DNA of 64,000 nucleotides, from NCBI GenBank assembly GCA_002104895.1, contig MCFG01000042.1, positions 203,751 to 267,750 on the forward strand. Direction: 5' to 3'. The DNA is from Anaeromyces robustus. Its lineage: Eukaryota > Neocallimastigomycota > Neocallimastigomycetes > Neocallimastigales > Neocallimastigaceae. The position numbers and the translations under genes are program-made. The notes under the pieces are model-generated. The model worked only from the letters and a program-made list of their open reading frames with translations. It searched no databases and had not been told where the DNA came from. This document shows, piece after piece, positions 23,827-41,544 of the stretch; within the stretch, counting starts at the first letter, position 1, and every line of letters begins with the position of its first letter.

Positions 23827-25619
23827 TTTTTTATATATTAAATCTATATATAAACTTAATATTATTATTTTTGAAAAAAATATATATATTGTATTTAATT
23901 ATTTTTTATTGAATTATTAATTTATAATATTTTGAAAATTTTTATATATTACCCTTTAATATTTATAAGTATTTATTCTTTAAATTTTTTTTAGTTTTAT
24001 AATTTATATTAATTTTTTATATGTATTGCTTATTAATTAGTATTAATTTTTTTTATTATATTTAATTTTTTATGTTTCCTTTTTTTTTTAATTCTTTAAT
24101 ATATATATATTTTTTTTTAAACCTTTTTAATTTAAAAAAGAAAAGGTTTAATTATATATTATTTATAAATTATGGAAAATTATAGATTATTCTATTTTTT
24201 TTGTGAAGTAATAATTATATATAATAAAAAATTTATAATAAAAAATTTTTTTACCAGATGAATAAATAAATTTAATCAAATAATAAATTATTAATTATAA
24301 TATTTATTTTTTTTTAATTTGCATAAATTTTTTTTTTAAAAAAATGGAGATTATATATATATATATATAATAATATTGTAGATTATATATATAAATAGAA
24401 AATGAATATTTCATTTTATCTTTTTATTTAAACTTATCGAAATATAACGGTAATTATTGGAATAAAATATTTTTTTTATTTTAAATAAACAATTAAAAAG
24501 TTAAAAAAATTATATATATTGATATTTTTTTTTTTTCAATTAGTATATATAATTTTTATAAATATAATCAATAAGGATAATAAAAATATAAAGTATTTTT
24601 TATACTACTAAATAATTCTCATTTTCTAAGTATAATAATTAGAAGTTATATAATATTATTAATTATGCATATATCTGTATTTATATTTATATACATAATA
24701 TTTTAACTACTTTTTTTATATTTATTTTCTCATATTTTTTTTTTATTTAAAACTATATAAATAATATATAGCATAATAAATTATTCTAAAATATAATAAT
24801 TATAAACATTTTTAAATGGAATTTATTATAAAATTATTCTTTAATTAATATAAATATATAAATTCCATTTATATATTTATATTAATTATTTTTTAATTAT
24901 ATATTTTTTTTTTTTGCATTTTTTTTATTTTAAATGATTTTTCTTTTTTTCTTTTTTTTTTTTTAATTTTTATATATAATTAGTCTTCTTTTTTTCTTTT
25001 TCTTTTTTCATGTTTGACAGTGATAATGCAAATACGGTAAAAAAAAAAAAAATTTTATATTATATTTAAATTATGCAGAGACTTAACAAATCGTATTAAA
25101 ATTTTTAATTTTAATTTTTTAATTTTAAATTATATATATATTAAAATTAAATAATTTTTATGTCATTTATGGACAAAAAATTGAAATTAAAGAAAAAAAA
25201 AGAAAAAAAGAAAAAAACAACTTTTTTCCCTATTTAAACAAATAATTAGAAACAACTAAATAAATTTTATAATAAAATCCATTTAAAAATTACTTATACT
25301 TTAAAAGATTTATTAAATCTAAAATTATTTGATTTTATCTTACCTATAATATATAATATTTATTCTATTATAGATTTATATGATATTTTAAATAAAAAAT
25401 ATTAATATATATATATATATTTAATTTAGTTATACAATAAAAACATTTAATATTAAGTTTTTCAACTATTAATACTATTAATAACTTTTAATATTGCTTA
25501 ATACATTATATCATCAATATTCTTATTATTATTAATACATAATTAACAATTTTCATGATAATATATATTAACATATTTTATGAAATATTTTTAAAATATT
25601 TATTTATATATTAATTTTT
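23827..25619. other. AT-rich intergenic region
   Basis: About 1.8 kb upstream of copy 1, with long T- and A-tracts. I found no supported open frame or RNA gene. Confidence 0.5.
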
Positions 25620-25737
25620 ATTTATTTATTTATGTTTTTTATTTATATTTTTTATTTATGTTTTTTATTTATATTATTTGTTTATGTTTTTTATTTATTT
25701 ATTTATGTTTTTTATTTATATTATTTGTTTATGTTTT

Positions 25738-25768
<31 letters not shown>

Positions 25769-25915
25769 TGTTTTTTATTTATATTATTTGTTTATGTTTT
25801 CTATTTATTTATTTATTTATGTTTTTTATTTATATTATTTGTTTATGTTTTTTATTTATTTATCTATTTATTTATTTCTATCTATTTATTTATTTTTATC
25901 TATTAAAATAATTTA
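25620..25915. repeat. ATTT/ATGTTTTT minisatellite
   Basis: Interleaved units of TTTATTTATG, TTTTTTATTTATATTATTTG and TTTA runs. They give overlapping Phe/Tyr/Ile-rich open frames in all three plus frames, the mark of a repeat and not of a gene. Confidence 0.9.
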
Positions 25916-26342
25916 TATAAAAAAATTCTGGTTTAAAATTTACTAATTATTTTTTTTTTAAAAAATAATGATTAGTAAATATTGATATATTTTATATATA
26001 TTAATAATTTATATATATTAATTAATATTATAGTATTATATCTTTTGATTATATTAGATGTATTTTTTTTTATAATAGTATAGGTTAAAGCATAAATAAT
26101 AATTTAATTCATTATATTTATAAAAATGAGATGGAATAATAAGAATGTTAATATTTATAAAAAAAATAAATATTATTGATAATAATAACAACAACAACAA
26201 TAATATTTTTCATATATATATATATATATATTTTATTTTTTTTAAGTAATATTTTGAAATAAAATATATTATATTTAAAAGTATAATATTATTATTATTA
26301 TTTAATTTATTTTTTTTATAAATATATATTTTACTTTATTCT
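25916..26342. other. 3' flank of CotH copy 2
   Basis: A/T-rich spacer with a short AAC repeat near 26186-26203 and a TA run near 26213-26230. No gene. Confidence 0.5.
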
Positions 26343-27746
26343 TCAGTTTTCTTCATATTCTTCAATTCTTTCTTCACATTCTTCAGTTTTTTCTTCATAT
26401 TCTCTAATTTGTTCTCCATATTCTTCTATATATTTATATGTAGATGGATAATAATTAATTATATCCATATATTCTACATTTTTATTGATTACATATTTAT
26501 AATTATTATCCATATAAATTGGATCACATTCCATTTTAAGAGTATTACATACATATCTATATTTCATTAATATCCAATATTTAATACCAAATGAATAATA
26601 AAAGTATGTTGGTACTGTAGTATATTCACAATTAGCTTCCCATTGTTCCATAGTGAAAAAATCAAAATCATTTAATTTATATCTTCCTGGATAATTTCCA
26701 TTTTCATCTGGTGTTTTATCTTTTTCAATATATAGTTTAATTAATGCTTTTAATTCATCAATATGTGGGAAAAGAATAGTAGGATTAAAAACATTTATAA
26801 CAATATTTTTAAGAATTTGTATAAAAGGTTCAGGGTCTTGTAAAATTAAAATATCTATTAAATGACTATTTGTGAAAAAATCTTCATAAGAACTAATTGG
26901 ATGTGCATTATATCCACTAAGATCTAAATCGAAATCATGTGATAAGTATAACCATTTTCCATTTTTTGGTTTAAACATTATATAATTATGGGCATTTTGA
27001 TAATGTTCCCATCCTCCTGTTAAATATTCAATTGCCATTTCTGTTAAAAATTGATTAATATCAAATATATCTTCTATATCTGATGCTGAATTGGCATTTT
27101 CTAAAATATTAACGAATTCATCAATTTCAGTTATACTAATTTGTATGTCATCATTTTCATTTTTACATTCATTTATATCTTTTGTTAAATAAGAATGATC
27201 ACATTTATATAATGAAGTAGCATTTTTTTCACCATATTCATATTCAACCCATGATAATTTATATATATCAGTTAATATATATAAACCCATATATTCATCA
27301 TTAATATATAAAGTTGTATAACCTGCAGATAATGAAGGAACTCCTATACGATTATGTATATCAGAAATAATTTTTGATCTTAATTGTGTAGGATCAATAG
27401 TATCAGGACGTAATTTTAATTGAGTACGTCCATATAAATCTTTTTTTCCACGAATCTTTACCTTAAACTGTGGTTTTGATAAACTTCTAGAAAGTTTTCC
27501 ACTTAATGAAAAAGTAACTTTATCAAAGTTAATTTCTTTTCTAATATTTTTTTTATAAATAAAAATAAAAATAAAAATAAAAATAAAAATAAAATTAAAT
27601 ATAAAAATAAAAATAAAAATAAAAATAATTAATATTATAAAAATATTTCTTTTTATTTTTAATTATTAAATTATATTAAATTATATTATATTATATATGA
27701 ATGCAAAATAAGTTATTATTATTATTATTATTGTTATATATTATTA

Positions 27747-27788
<42 letters not shown>

Positions 27789-30700
27789 TAATAATAATAA
27801 TGAATAATAATAATAATTCATTATATTATAATTATATATACTAATAATAAATAAAACTTACCCATTAATATTAACAATCATTGTAGCATTTTTTGTTTTA
27901 AAATTATTACTTATTAAAGATTCAGTATTATCATCAATGATATCACCGTTACTACTATCATTAATGTTGTCATCATCATTATTATCATCATTAAAAGTTT
28001 GAGAGATGAAAATATCATAATGTGAATCATCAATCGTTAAGAATCCATCGTCATTTCTTCTAATAAATGAATACTTTGCTATTGTTTTTGTAAATTCATT
28101 ATGAGTATTAAAATCACTGTAATCAATGTTATTTGAAATTATCATTAAAATTTTTAATAAATTAAAATTTTTATTACTTTGATAAACATATAAATATAAA
28201 TATTCATTTTCAATATTAAAATCTAAATATGGATAATCTTCTTCTTTAAATTTAAATCCTTTAATGATTTCATCAACATTAATTTTAGAGTAACCATCAT
28301 TGGAAACATTTAATTCTGGTAATTTTTCTTCAAAATCAAGAGTAGGACATAATTCTTTAAGATTATATTTTTTTAAATTATTAAGAGTTTCAATAATTTC
28401 ATGAGAAATATTATTAAATTGATTTGATCTTATGAAGGTATCATATTTAAATTGATTATATTCATACATATCTATAAAATAATTATTCATATTATCTAAA
28501 TAAATAAATTTATATGGACATAAAATTTGTTGAATTGGTTCAATTTCTTCACTATATTCAAATGTAGTAATATTAGTAAGAGTTTGATAAATATTTAATA
28601 AATTAAAATCTTTATTACTTTGATATACATATAATTCAAAATCTTTATTATCATTATTAAATCTTTTATTTTCATATTCTTTTTCATCAAATTGAAAACC
28701 TTGCATTATTTCATCTATATTGATTTCTGAAATACCATTATCAGATACTTTTAATTCTGGTAATTTTTCTTTAAAATTAAATGATGGATATAATTCTGTA
28801 AAGTTATAGGATTTGAAAGTTTCAAGATCTGAATTAATTTTTTTTTGTATTTTATCTAATTCTTCACGCAATATGAATAATGGAGTTTCATCTAAATAAT
28901 ATTTATATCTATTCATAAATTTTATATATGAATTATTATCAAAATAATATTTTCCATCTTCTTTTAGAATAACACATTTGAATATAGATAATTTATAAGT
29001 AAATTCACTATCGTTACTAATATATGTAAAAGTAGATAGATCGGCCAGAATTTTTGAAAGCTTTATAATATTGAAATTTGGATTACTTTGAAAAATTTCT
29101 ATAAGAACATCATTTTCTGTACATAAATTCTCTATACAATAATTACAATTATTTGGATCAAAATTAAATTCTTTAATGACTTGTTCTAAATTATATTGTG
29201 GAAATCCATCTTCACTAATTAATAATTCAGGAAATTCTTCTTTAAAATTATAATTTGGATATTCTTCAATAAAATTTATTTGTTGAATAGAGTATAACAT
29301 GGTGTATAAATAACATAACTTTTCTTTATAATTATATAAATTATTCATTTGACGTTCATAAAATTCATCATTATTATTCTCAACAATATTTATGCTATAA
29401 TCTTTTGATAAATAATCCTTTATATAACTTGAGTCATTCATATTTAATTTATTATTATAAATATTGTTAAAATATTGATATGATTTATTATCAAAGGTAT
29501 AAATATTATTATTTTCATCTTTGGAAATAAATTTGAAATATACCAATCTTCTTGTAAGTTCATCATCAATTTTTGAATTATTAAAGGTTGTAATATTGGC
29601 AAGAGTAATTAAAATATTCAATATATCAAATTTTGGATTACTTTGGTAAACCATAATATTTAAATCATTATAATTATAACCTAGTTCAAAAGAAATATAA
29701 TCTTCTAAATTAAATTTAAATCCTTCCATTATATTATCAATATTTAAATTAGCAAAACCATTTTCATTAATTTTTAAATTTGGTAATTCTTTAGAAAAAT
29801 CGAAATTTGGATATACCTCTTTAAAATTACATTTATTTAATAATTCTAATTTTCTTTTCATATTTTTTTTAATTTCTTTTAAATGGCCATATATTCTTTC
29901 AAAATGTTTTTCTTGTATATTATAAGGTGTGATTTCATCATAACTAGAATTTTCTGATAAATAATTTTGGAAAGATTCATTATACTCATCTTCATTTATA
30001 AAAAATTTGCCATCTACAGGATTTTGAAGTATAAATTTATAAAAAAATAATTCATTTTTAAGATGATTATCCATTTCACTATTAGTGAAAGTAGTTAAAT
30101 GGGATAAAGTTATTAAAAGAGATAAAATATTATATTTTTTATTACTATTTAAGATAGCTATTTTTAAATCATCATAATAATAATCATAATCCATATCAAT
30201 ATAGTATATTGCATCAAAGTTAAATTCTTTTAATATTTCTTCTTCATTAAAAATGGGATAACCTTTACTTGTAAAATTTAAATATGAATATTTGTTAAAA
30301 TCTAAATTAGGATATTCTTTTTTTAAATTATACAATTTTAAAAGTGGCAATATTTTTTCAATTTCTTGTTTAAAAGCAATTATATCATAATTTATCGAAT
30401 TTATATGGAATTCAAATGTTTCTAAATTATCAGCATTAATTGGATTAAAAGAACCACCACTACCACTATCTGTATCTCTTGGAGCAGTAATATTTTTTAA
30501 AAAACTAAATTCAATTTCAGGTAAATAAATTTTAAATGTAGAAACTTCATTATCCATTTTTTCAAAGAGTTGAGCTCTTTGTCCATTATTAATAAAAGAA
30601 GATTCACATAATACACAGCATACTAATGTAAATAGAAAGAAATAAAGAAAATTTATTTATTTTTTTTTTTTTTTAAAAAAGAGTTAAAGTTATTATAAGA

Positions 30701-30793
30701 AAAATATTTTTTTTATAATTGTTAATATATATAAAAATAATTAATATTTTATATACCTTTTAATAAAACTGTGATAATTAAAACAACCAACAT
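26343..30793 (-). CDS. CotH-kinase-like secreted protein, array copy 2 (intact)
   Basis: Exons 30793-30757, 30622-27862 and 27540-26343 total 3996 nt and read without interruption to 1331 residues, making this the reference copy. The leader is MLVVLIITVLLK/VCCVLCESS. Repeat anchors (YPN or CPT motif) fall at residues about 116, 283, 467, 624 and 771, giving spacings of 167, 184, 157 and 147. Each repeat shows the same order: YPNxxF, LPELK, a Gly turn, IxxGFxF, QSNxxFNIL, TTF, then a DGKxY/Y-rich end. The CotH core occupies about 924-1331. In the presumed catalytic loop this copy reads GGWEHYQNAHN where most copies have GGWD. The C-terminus extends past the family's usual end into a Glu-rich tail of about 20 residues. 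Introns use GTAAGT (intron 2) and GTATAT (intron 1) donors. Confidence 0.9.
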
Positions 30794-31262
30794 TTTTATT
30801 TTACTTTAGTTATAATTTTTTAATTTTTATTAATTATTCATTAATATTTTATTTTATTGTTTTTATATTTTTTATTTTTTTTTCTTTCCTTTTTTTTTTT
30901 TTTTTTTTTTTCTATATTTTTTTATTAATTTTCTGTCTATCTTTTTTATTTTTTTAGTTAACTTTTTTTGTAGTTAATTTTTTTTATATAATTTATTTTT
31001 GTTAATATTTTTTTTTTTTTTTTGTTAATATTTTTGTTTTTTTTATTTTTTTTTTTTTATTTTTCAATTTTTGAGAAAAAAAGTTCTTTTTATATTATGT
31101 AAATAATAATAAATAAACTTGTGGTGATTTTTTGTAGATAAAACAAGAAAAAAAAAAAAAAGAAAAAAGGAATGTGGTGAGGTTACACAAAATATAAAAA
31201 TAAATTAAAAAATGCAATACAATGAAATTAATTCAGCCATTTTTTTTTTTAATTATATTATT
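30761..31262. repeat. Direct repeat A (~500 bp), includes exon 1 of CotH copy 2
   Basis: This segment spans most of the signal-peptide exon of copy 2 and its upstream region. It is repeated at 31507-32010 with high identity, including the AATGTGGTGAGGTTACACAA landmark at 31171 and about 31919. The two repeats bracket an inverted-repeat element. Confidence 0.88.
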
Positions 31263-31272
31263 AAAGATGGTG

Positions 31273-31487
31273 GTACATTTCGAAAATTTGTATTTCGAAA
31301 ACTTGTATTTCGTAAAAGAGCATTTCGGAAAATATGGCGCATTAAAATGTAATAAAAAAAATTAATAAATAAATTATAAAATAAATAATTATTTATTAAA
31401 TTTTTAATGAAATTTAGTGGCTTTAAATAAAAATCAAACCATTTTACGAAGTATAAGTTTACGAAATACAAATTTTCGAAATACAAC
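31273..31487. mobile_element. Inverted-repeat element, MITE-like
   Basis: Arms at 31273-31319 and 31438-31487 are near-perfect inverted copies built from a 15-bp sub-repeat (ATTTCGAAAATTTGT and variants). They surround about 118 bp of A/T-rich DNA. It has no transposase and no coding potential of its own. The long minus-strand open frame across it mirrors the palindrome. A non-autonomous element or a fold-back repeat are both possible. Confidence 0.6.
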
Positions 31488-31506
31488 TCTCCCATTATTA
31501 GATTAT

Positions 31507-32010
31507 TAATAAAACTGTGATAATTAAAACAGCTTATTTAACTTTAGTTATAATTTTTTTATTTTTTATTAATTATTCATTAATATTTTATTTTATTGTT
31601 TTTATATTTTTTATTTACTTTTCTTTCCTTTTTTTTTAATTAACTTTTTTCTAAATTTTTTTATTAATTTTCTGTCTATCTTTTTTTTTTTTTTTTGTAG
31701 TTAACTTTTTTTGCAGTTAATTTTTTTTATATAATTTATTTTTGTTAATATTTTTTTTTATAGTTTATATTTTTGTTTTTTTTTTATTTTTATTTTTTTT
31801 TATTTTTCAGTATTTGAGAAAAAAAGTTCTTTTTATATTATGTAAATAATAATAAATAAACTTTTGGTGATTTTTTGTAGATAAAACAAGAAAAAAAAAA
31901 AAGAAAAAAGAAAAAAGGAATGTGGTGAGGTTACACAAAATATAAAAATAAATTAAAAAATACAATACAATGAAATTAATTCAGCCATTTTTTTTTAATT
32001 ATATTATTAG
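31507..32010. repeat. Direct repeat B with a decayed copy of the CotH leader exon
   Basis: Second copy of the 30761-31262 segment. On the minus strand it retains the CACAGTTTTATTA end of the leader exon, but the ATG has been lost and no splice donor follows, so it cannot start a gene. Confidence 0.85.
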
Positions 32011-32242
32011 ATTGATAATAATTTATTTAATAATAAAAATCTTTTTAAAAAGAAATAAAGTTTATTATCTATTTTTATTTTTATTTTATTATAATGTATT
32101 ATAATTATTCAAAAAAAAAAAAAATAAAAAATTTTTAAATATATTAATAAAAGATTATTAATATCTAATATTAATAAGAATTAAATCATTTTTATTTTTA
32201 TTTTTTATTTCATATTACAAAAAAGAAAAATTAATAATATTT

Positions 32243-36687
<4,445 letters not shown>

Positions 36688-37114
36688 CTTTTTATATATT
36701 GATTATATTATTTATTTTATTATATTTTTATAATTATGTTTGAACTTTTTTTTTTTTTTTTTAAAATTTTATACTTTTTACTTTTATTATTATTTTTATA
36801 ATTTTTTTTTATTCATTTGTTAATTATAATTTTATTATTTACTTTTATTATTTATTTTTATTATTTTATTTTTTCTTGTTCTATTTTTTTCTGTTTTATT
36901 TTTTTTTTCTGTTTTATTTTTTTTTTCTGTTTTATTTTTTTTTTTTTTTATATATTTAATTTTGTATATATTTAATTATGTATATATTTAATTTTGTATA
37001 TTTAATTTTTTTTTTTTAAATTTTATGAGAAAATATTTTGTTTTTATAGTTTTTCCTTTTTTTTATATTATATATTTTAAATTTTGAGAAAATATTTAAT
37101 ATTTTATTTTAATA

Positions 37115-37145
<31 letters not shown>

Positions 37146-38304
37146 TTTTTCTTTAATAAATAATAAATATTTAACTTTTTTAATTTTTTTTATGTTTAAT
37201 AATTATTTCATTATTATTTGTTTTTTGTTATATTAAAAATTAAACCAAAATTTAATGATTTATTGATTTAATCAAAAAATTAAATTCATTATATATTAAA
37301 TTATATTTTAATATATTATGTATTTAATTTTTTGATTGTCAATCCTTTTTTAAATTTTTAATTTATTAAAGTTTTTTAAAAAAAAAAAATCTTTTATCGA
37401 ACACTCTATTTCACTTTCCCCAAAATGAAATTAATAATATTTTAACGTTATAGGGTTATTTTGTAGTTGTTATTAATATTTAAATTTATTTGCTTTTTTT
37501 TTTTATTTTTTTTCTCTATTAAATTTTTAATAGTATTAATTTTATTAGAAAAAAAAAAAAAAAGAATAAATTAATATTAAATTGTAATTATTATTATTGT
37601 TATTATATGAAATTTATTTATGTTTTATTATACTATAAACAAAATTGTTTTTATTTTTATTTTTATTTTATTTTATTTTATTTCATTTTATTTTATTTTA
37701 TTATAGAAATTAAACGTTTTTTTTTTCAAAATTTATCTCAGTTTATCGTATTCAAAAAACGAAGATAATTAAAAAAGAAAAAAAAAAATATGTTTATTTT
37801 TTATTATTTCAAATTATCAATTATATTAACATTTTTCAAAATATATTTATATTATTTAATAATTTAATTCAATTCAATTCAGTTCTATATAATTTTATAA
37901 TTATGAACATAATAAAATAACAAAAAAAAAAAAAAAAAAAAAAGAAACAATTTTAATAAAGAATTAGTTAAAATAACTGTTACTTTTAACTTTTGTTGTT
38001 ATTGCCTAATTAACAAAAAATATGAATGAGTGAATATTTTATATAATAATAATGTTTAAAAAATTTTAAATTATTAATAGTTATATTTATTATAATATAT
38101 ATATATATATAATATTTTTTTCCTCTATTACTATATAATAATAATAATAAAAAAAAAAAAGCAAAAATATTATAATTATATTTATACTTTACTATATCAT
38201 TTTTTTTAAATAATTTAATAAATAAATAATTTAATAAATAAATAAATGAATGAATATTATTTAATAAATAAATGAATAAATAAATAAATAAATAAATAAA
38301 TTAA

Positions 38305-38372
<68 letters not shown>

Positions 38373-38430
38373 AAATAAATAAATAAATAAATGAATAAAT
38401 GAATAAATAAATAAATAAATAAATAAATAA

Positions 38431-38518
<88 letters not shown>

Positions 38519-38620
38519 AAATAAATAAATAAATAAATAAATAAATGAATATTATTTAATAAATAAATGAATAAATAAATAAATAAATAAATAATAAATA
38601 ATAAATAAATAAATAAATAA

Positions 38621-38657
<37 letters not shown>

Positions 38658-39280
38658 AATTAATTAATATAAATTACATAATATTAACCCCTAAACAAAT
38701 AATATAAATTTTTTTTTTTTTTAATATATTAAACTTTATTATATTTTATTTTTTTTTCTATAATTGTTTACAATATTCATGTATTATTGTATCATTCATT
38801 TTTTATATTATTATTTTTTGTATTTACATTTTATAAAAAATTGTATTTGTTTACTTTTTTTTCCAATTATGAAAATAAAAATAAAAAAATAAATAATAAT
38901 AATAAAAACATTTTTTTTTTTAATGGTTTACTTTAAAATGATATACTTTTTTCTTTATATTTACTATTAATATTACTTATTATTATTATTATTATTATTT
39001 TTTTTTTTTTGCAATTTTTATTTATAAATATAATTTATAAATTATATTTTTTCTTATATATATTATGAGTATGAATAGTATTTAATAAATGTTTCATTTT
39101 TTATTCATTATGTATTAGATATTAATCATAATCATAATTTTTTTTATCCAAAGGTATCTTATCATGTAAATTATATTATCTTTTTTTTTTTTTTTTTTTT
39201 TTTTTTTCATTACTATTTTATTGTATTATTTATTTAATTGATATTTTTTAATATTTATTTTTTATTTGTACTGTTTATTC

Positions 39281-39325
<45 letters not shown>

Positions 39326-39596
39326 GTTTTTGTTTTGTTTTGTTTTGTACTATTTTGCTTTTTTTATTTTATTTTATTTATTTTCCATTTTTTTTTGTTT
39401 TTATTTTATTTCGCTTTTTTAATATTAATAATTATTTTTTGTACATTTCTATTTTATGGTTATTTTCATAAAATTTCAAAATTTATTATCAAAATATATT
39501 TATTAATTTTTCTTTTCTTTACTTTTTTCTTTTTTTTTTCTTTTTTTTTTTTTTTTTTTTTTTTTATTCATTATTTTCAAAAATTTATTAATTTTT
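36688..39596. other. Large AT-rich intergenic region
   Basis: About 2.9 kb between CotH copy 3 and the second flavoprotein gene. It has homopolymer T-tracts (37120-37150, 39181-39208, 39282-39324), a short less A/T-rich patch at about 37395-37460 with no recognisable gene, and a large AAAT tract. Open frames in it are repeat artefacts. Confidence 0.6.
38213..38654. repeat. (AAAT)n microsatellite with AAATG variants, ~440 bp
   Basis: Imperfect AAAT run interrupted by TAAAT register slips and by a repeated GAATATTATTTAATAAATAA block near 38253 and 38546. Confidence 0.93.
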
Positions 39597-40550
39597 TTAT
39601 TTATTAACCCATGCTCTGGCAATTTCATCCACAATATCTTTACAAGAATCAATAGATTTTATTAAATTAGCAACATTACAAATGGTATTACAACCTTCAT
39701 CTAAATTACCTTTAATCATTGATGAATAAAAATCACCTGTAGATGGATTAAGATTACCCTTTAAATTAGCTTGAAGAGCTTCTTTTCCAGATTTATGTGG
39801 TGTAGTTCTAAATTTAGCAAAACCATTCATAAGACTAAAAGTAATATAATCATCTGGATGAGTATTCATAATATCTTTTTTAGCATCATCACAAGCTGGA
39901 CATTCTTTAGAAAGAATAAATCTTGTACCAACATAAGCACCTTCAGCTCCAACAATAGCAGCTGCTTTTGCCATTTTTTCATTAATAATACCACCAGCTG
40001 CAAGTACTGGAACTTTAACAGCATCTGAAAGTAAAGCAACAGCTGATGTTGTACCTGTAGATAAAGAAGGCATACAACCGCCTTCATCACAACCTGTAGC
40101 AACAATAATATCAGCTCCTGCATTTTCTAATGCAATGGCACCTCTTACTGTTGGATTGAAATCTCTTGCAATAAGAGTAAAACCATCTTTTTTCCATTGG
40201 TCATATTCTTTTGGTGAAGCAGCACCAACAGTAACAAGAATTTTAACATTTTCTTCTTTACATACTTGAATAATTGGTTTACTTAATCCCATAGGATCAT
40301 TAGCAGATGGAAAAACATTAACACCAAATGGTTTATCAGTTAATTCTTTAATTTGATGAATAGAATTTCTTAATTCTGACATAGTTTCTTCTAATGTAAA
40401 AACTGGTTTTTTAAATCCTCCATTTAAACCAAGAACACCAAGTCCACCAGCATTTGAAACAGCAGCAACAAGTTTTGGTGATGTAATCCACATCATTGGT
40501 GCTTGAATTACTGGTTTTTGAATTCCTAAAATTTTACAAACTCTATTCAT
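39597..40550 (-). CDS. Nitronate monooxygenase / FabK-like FMN protein, copy 2
   Basis: Paralogue of the gene at 16944, 317 residues, with the same barrel motifs (APMMW, GGLGVLG, ATGCDEGG, LAAGGI, YVGTRF). It reads EGGCMPS where copy 1 has EGGSMPS, so both lack the usual catalytic His at this point. Differences cluster in residues 45-95 and 230-290. The 3' end and the ATATTAATTAAAGTT element upstream are shared with copy 1, so the duplication carried flanking DNA with it. It separates CotH copies 1-3 from copies 4-6. Intron-less, cytosolic by prediction, substrate unknown. Confidence 0.88.
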   Translation of the reverse strand: MNRVCKILGIQKPVIQAPMMWITSPKLVAAVSNAGGLGVLGLNGGFKKPVFTLEETMSELRNSIHQIKELTDKPFGVNVFPSANDPMGLSKPIIQVCKEENVKILVTVGAASPKEYDQWKKDGFTLIARDFNPTVRGAIALENAGADIIVATGCDEGGCMPSLSTGTTSAVALLSDAVKVPVLAAGGIINEKMAKAAAIVGAEGAYVGTRFILSKECPACDDAKKDIMNTHPDDYITFSLMNGFAKFRTTPHKSGKEALQANLKGNLNPSTGDFYSSMIKGNLDEGCNTICNVANLIKSIDSCKDIVDEIARAWVNK

Positions 40551-40687
40551 TTTTCTTTATATTTCGATTATTATTACTATTAAATAAAAATTTTTATATT
40601 ATTATTTTATATTTAGATGTATATACAAAAAGAAAAAAAAGAATTTCAAAAAAAAAAATTCTTTCAATATAAATAAAAAATGAAAAA

Positions 40688-40738
<51 letters not shown>

Positions 40739-41293
40739 AAAAAATATAAAAAAAAAAGATATTAATTAAAGTTAAAGTTGGAAAAGAAAAACTATCCAAT
40801 AATATTAAATTGATTGACATAAATTTAATTACAAAATATCCAATAATAATATAAAATATAATGGATATTTTTTTTAATGATTTTAAATTTTCATTTTTTT
40901 TATTTTATAGAAAAAAAAGATAAAACAAATAAAACAAAGTAATTATATATATAATATATATAACATTAATAAAAAGGAAAAGAAAAACTCAAAAAGATGA
41001 CATGAATTTAGGAATATTATTTGCATTTATACTTATAAATAAATTTTATATTCGTAAATAATTTTTATTATTTACCATTATTATTAATGTTGTTTTTCAA
41101 TTAAAATTTTAATTTACTTTATAATCCATATAATTTCAATATATTATTATTATATTGTTACCAATATATTAAAAATTTTTTAATTGAATTATTTATATTA
41201 TTTATATTCTTATAATATATAAAATGTATAAATATTATATTGTTATATATAAGTTTTATAACAAATATTTTACATCCATATGGAATTATTTGT

Positions 41294-41335
<42 letters not shown>

Positions 41336-41544
41336 TTATTCTTATTTTTATTTTTCATACCTTTTGTTTTAGTTTTATGATTTTTTTCATTTTATTTTTA
41401 TTTTTATTTTTATTCTATTTTTTTTACATTTATAGATAAAAAATAATTTTTTTTCTTTATGGTTTATATATATTAATAAATATATAAATATTACTTTTTT
41501 ATTAGTATATAAAGTATATATATTAAAAAAAATTTTTTGTTTTT
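40551..41544. other. Spacer with a 47-nt A homopolymer
   Basis: Upstream region of flavoprotein copy 2, with an A run at about 40690-40735 and TTTA repeats at 41300-41340. No gene. Confidence 0.6.

Noticed and set aside
25632-25946. Three overlapping Phe/Tyr/Ile-rich plus-strand open frames
   Set aside because: All three frames of the same minisatellite are open, which is a repeat signature.
31253-31495. 80-codon open frame with NLYF and FRN repeats
   Set aside because: It spans the inverted-repeat element exactly; the repeated residues mirror the 15-bp sub-repeats of the two arms.
30761-32010. Direct repeats as LTRs of a retrotransposon
   Set aside because: Only about 240 bp lie between them, with no gag or pol, no primer-binding site seen, and the repeats include part of a CotH exon. 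A segmental duplication fits better.
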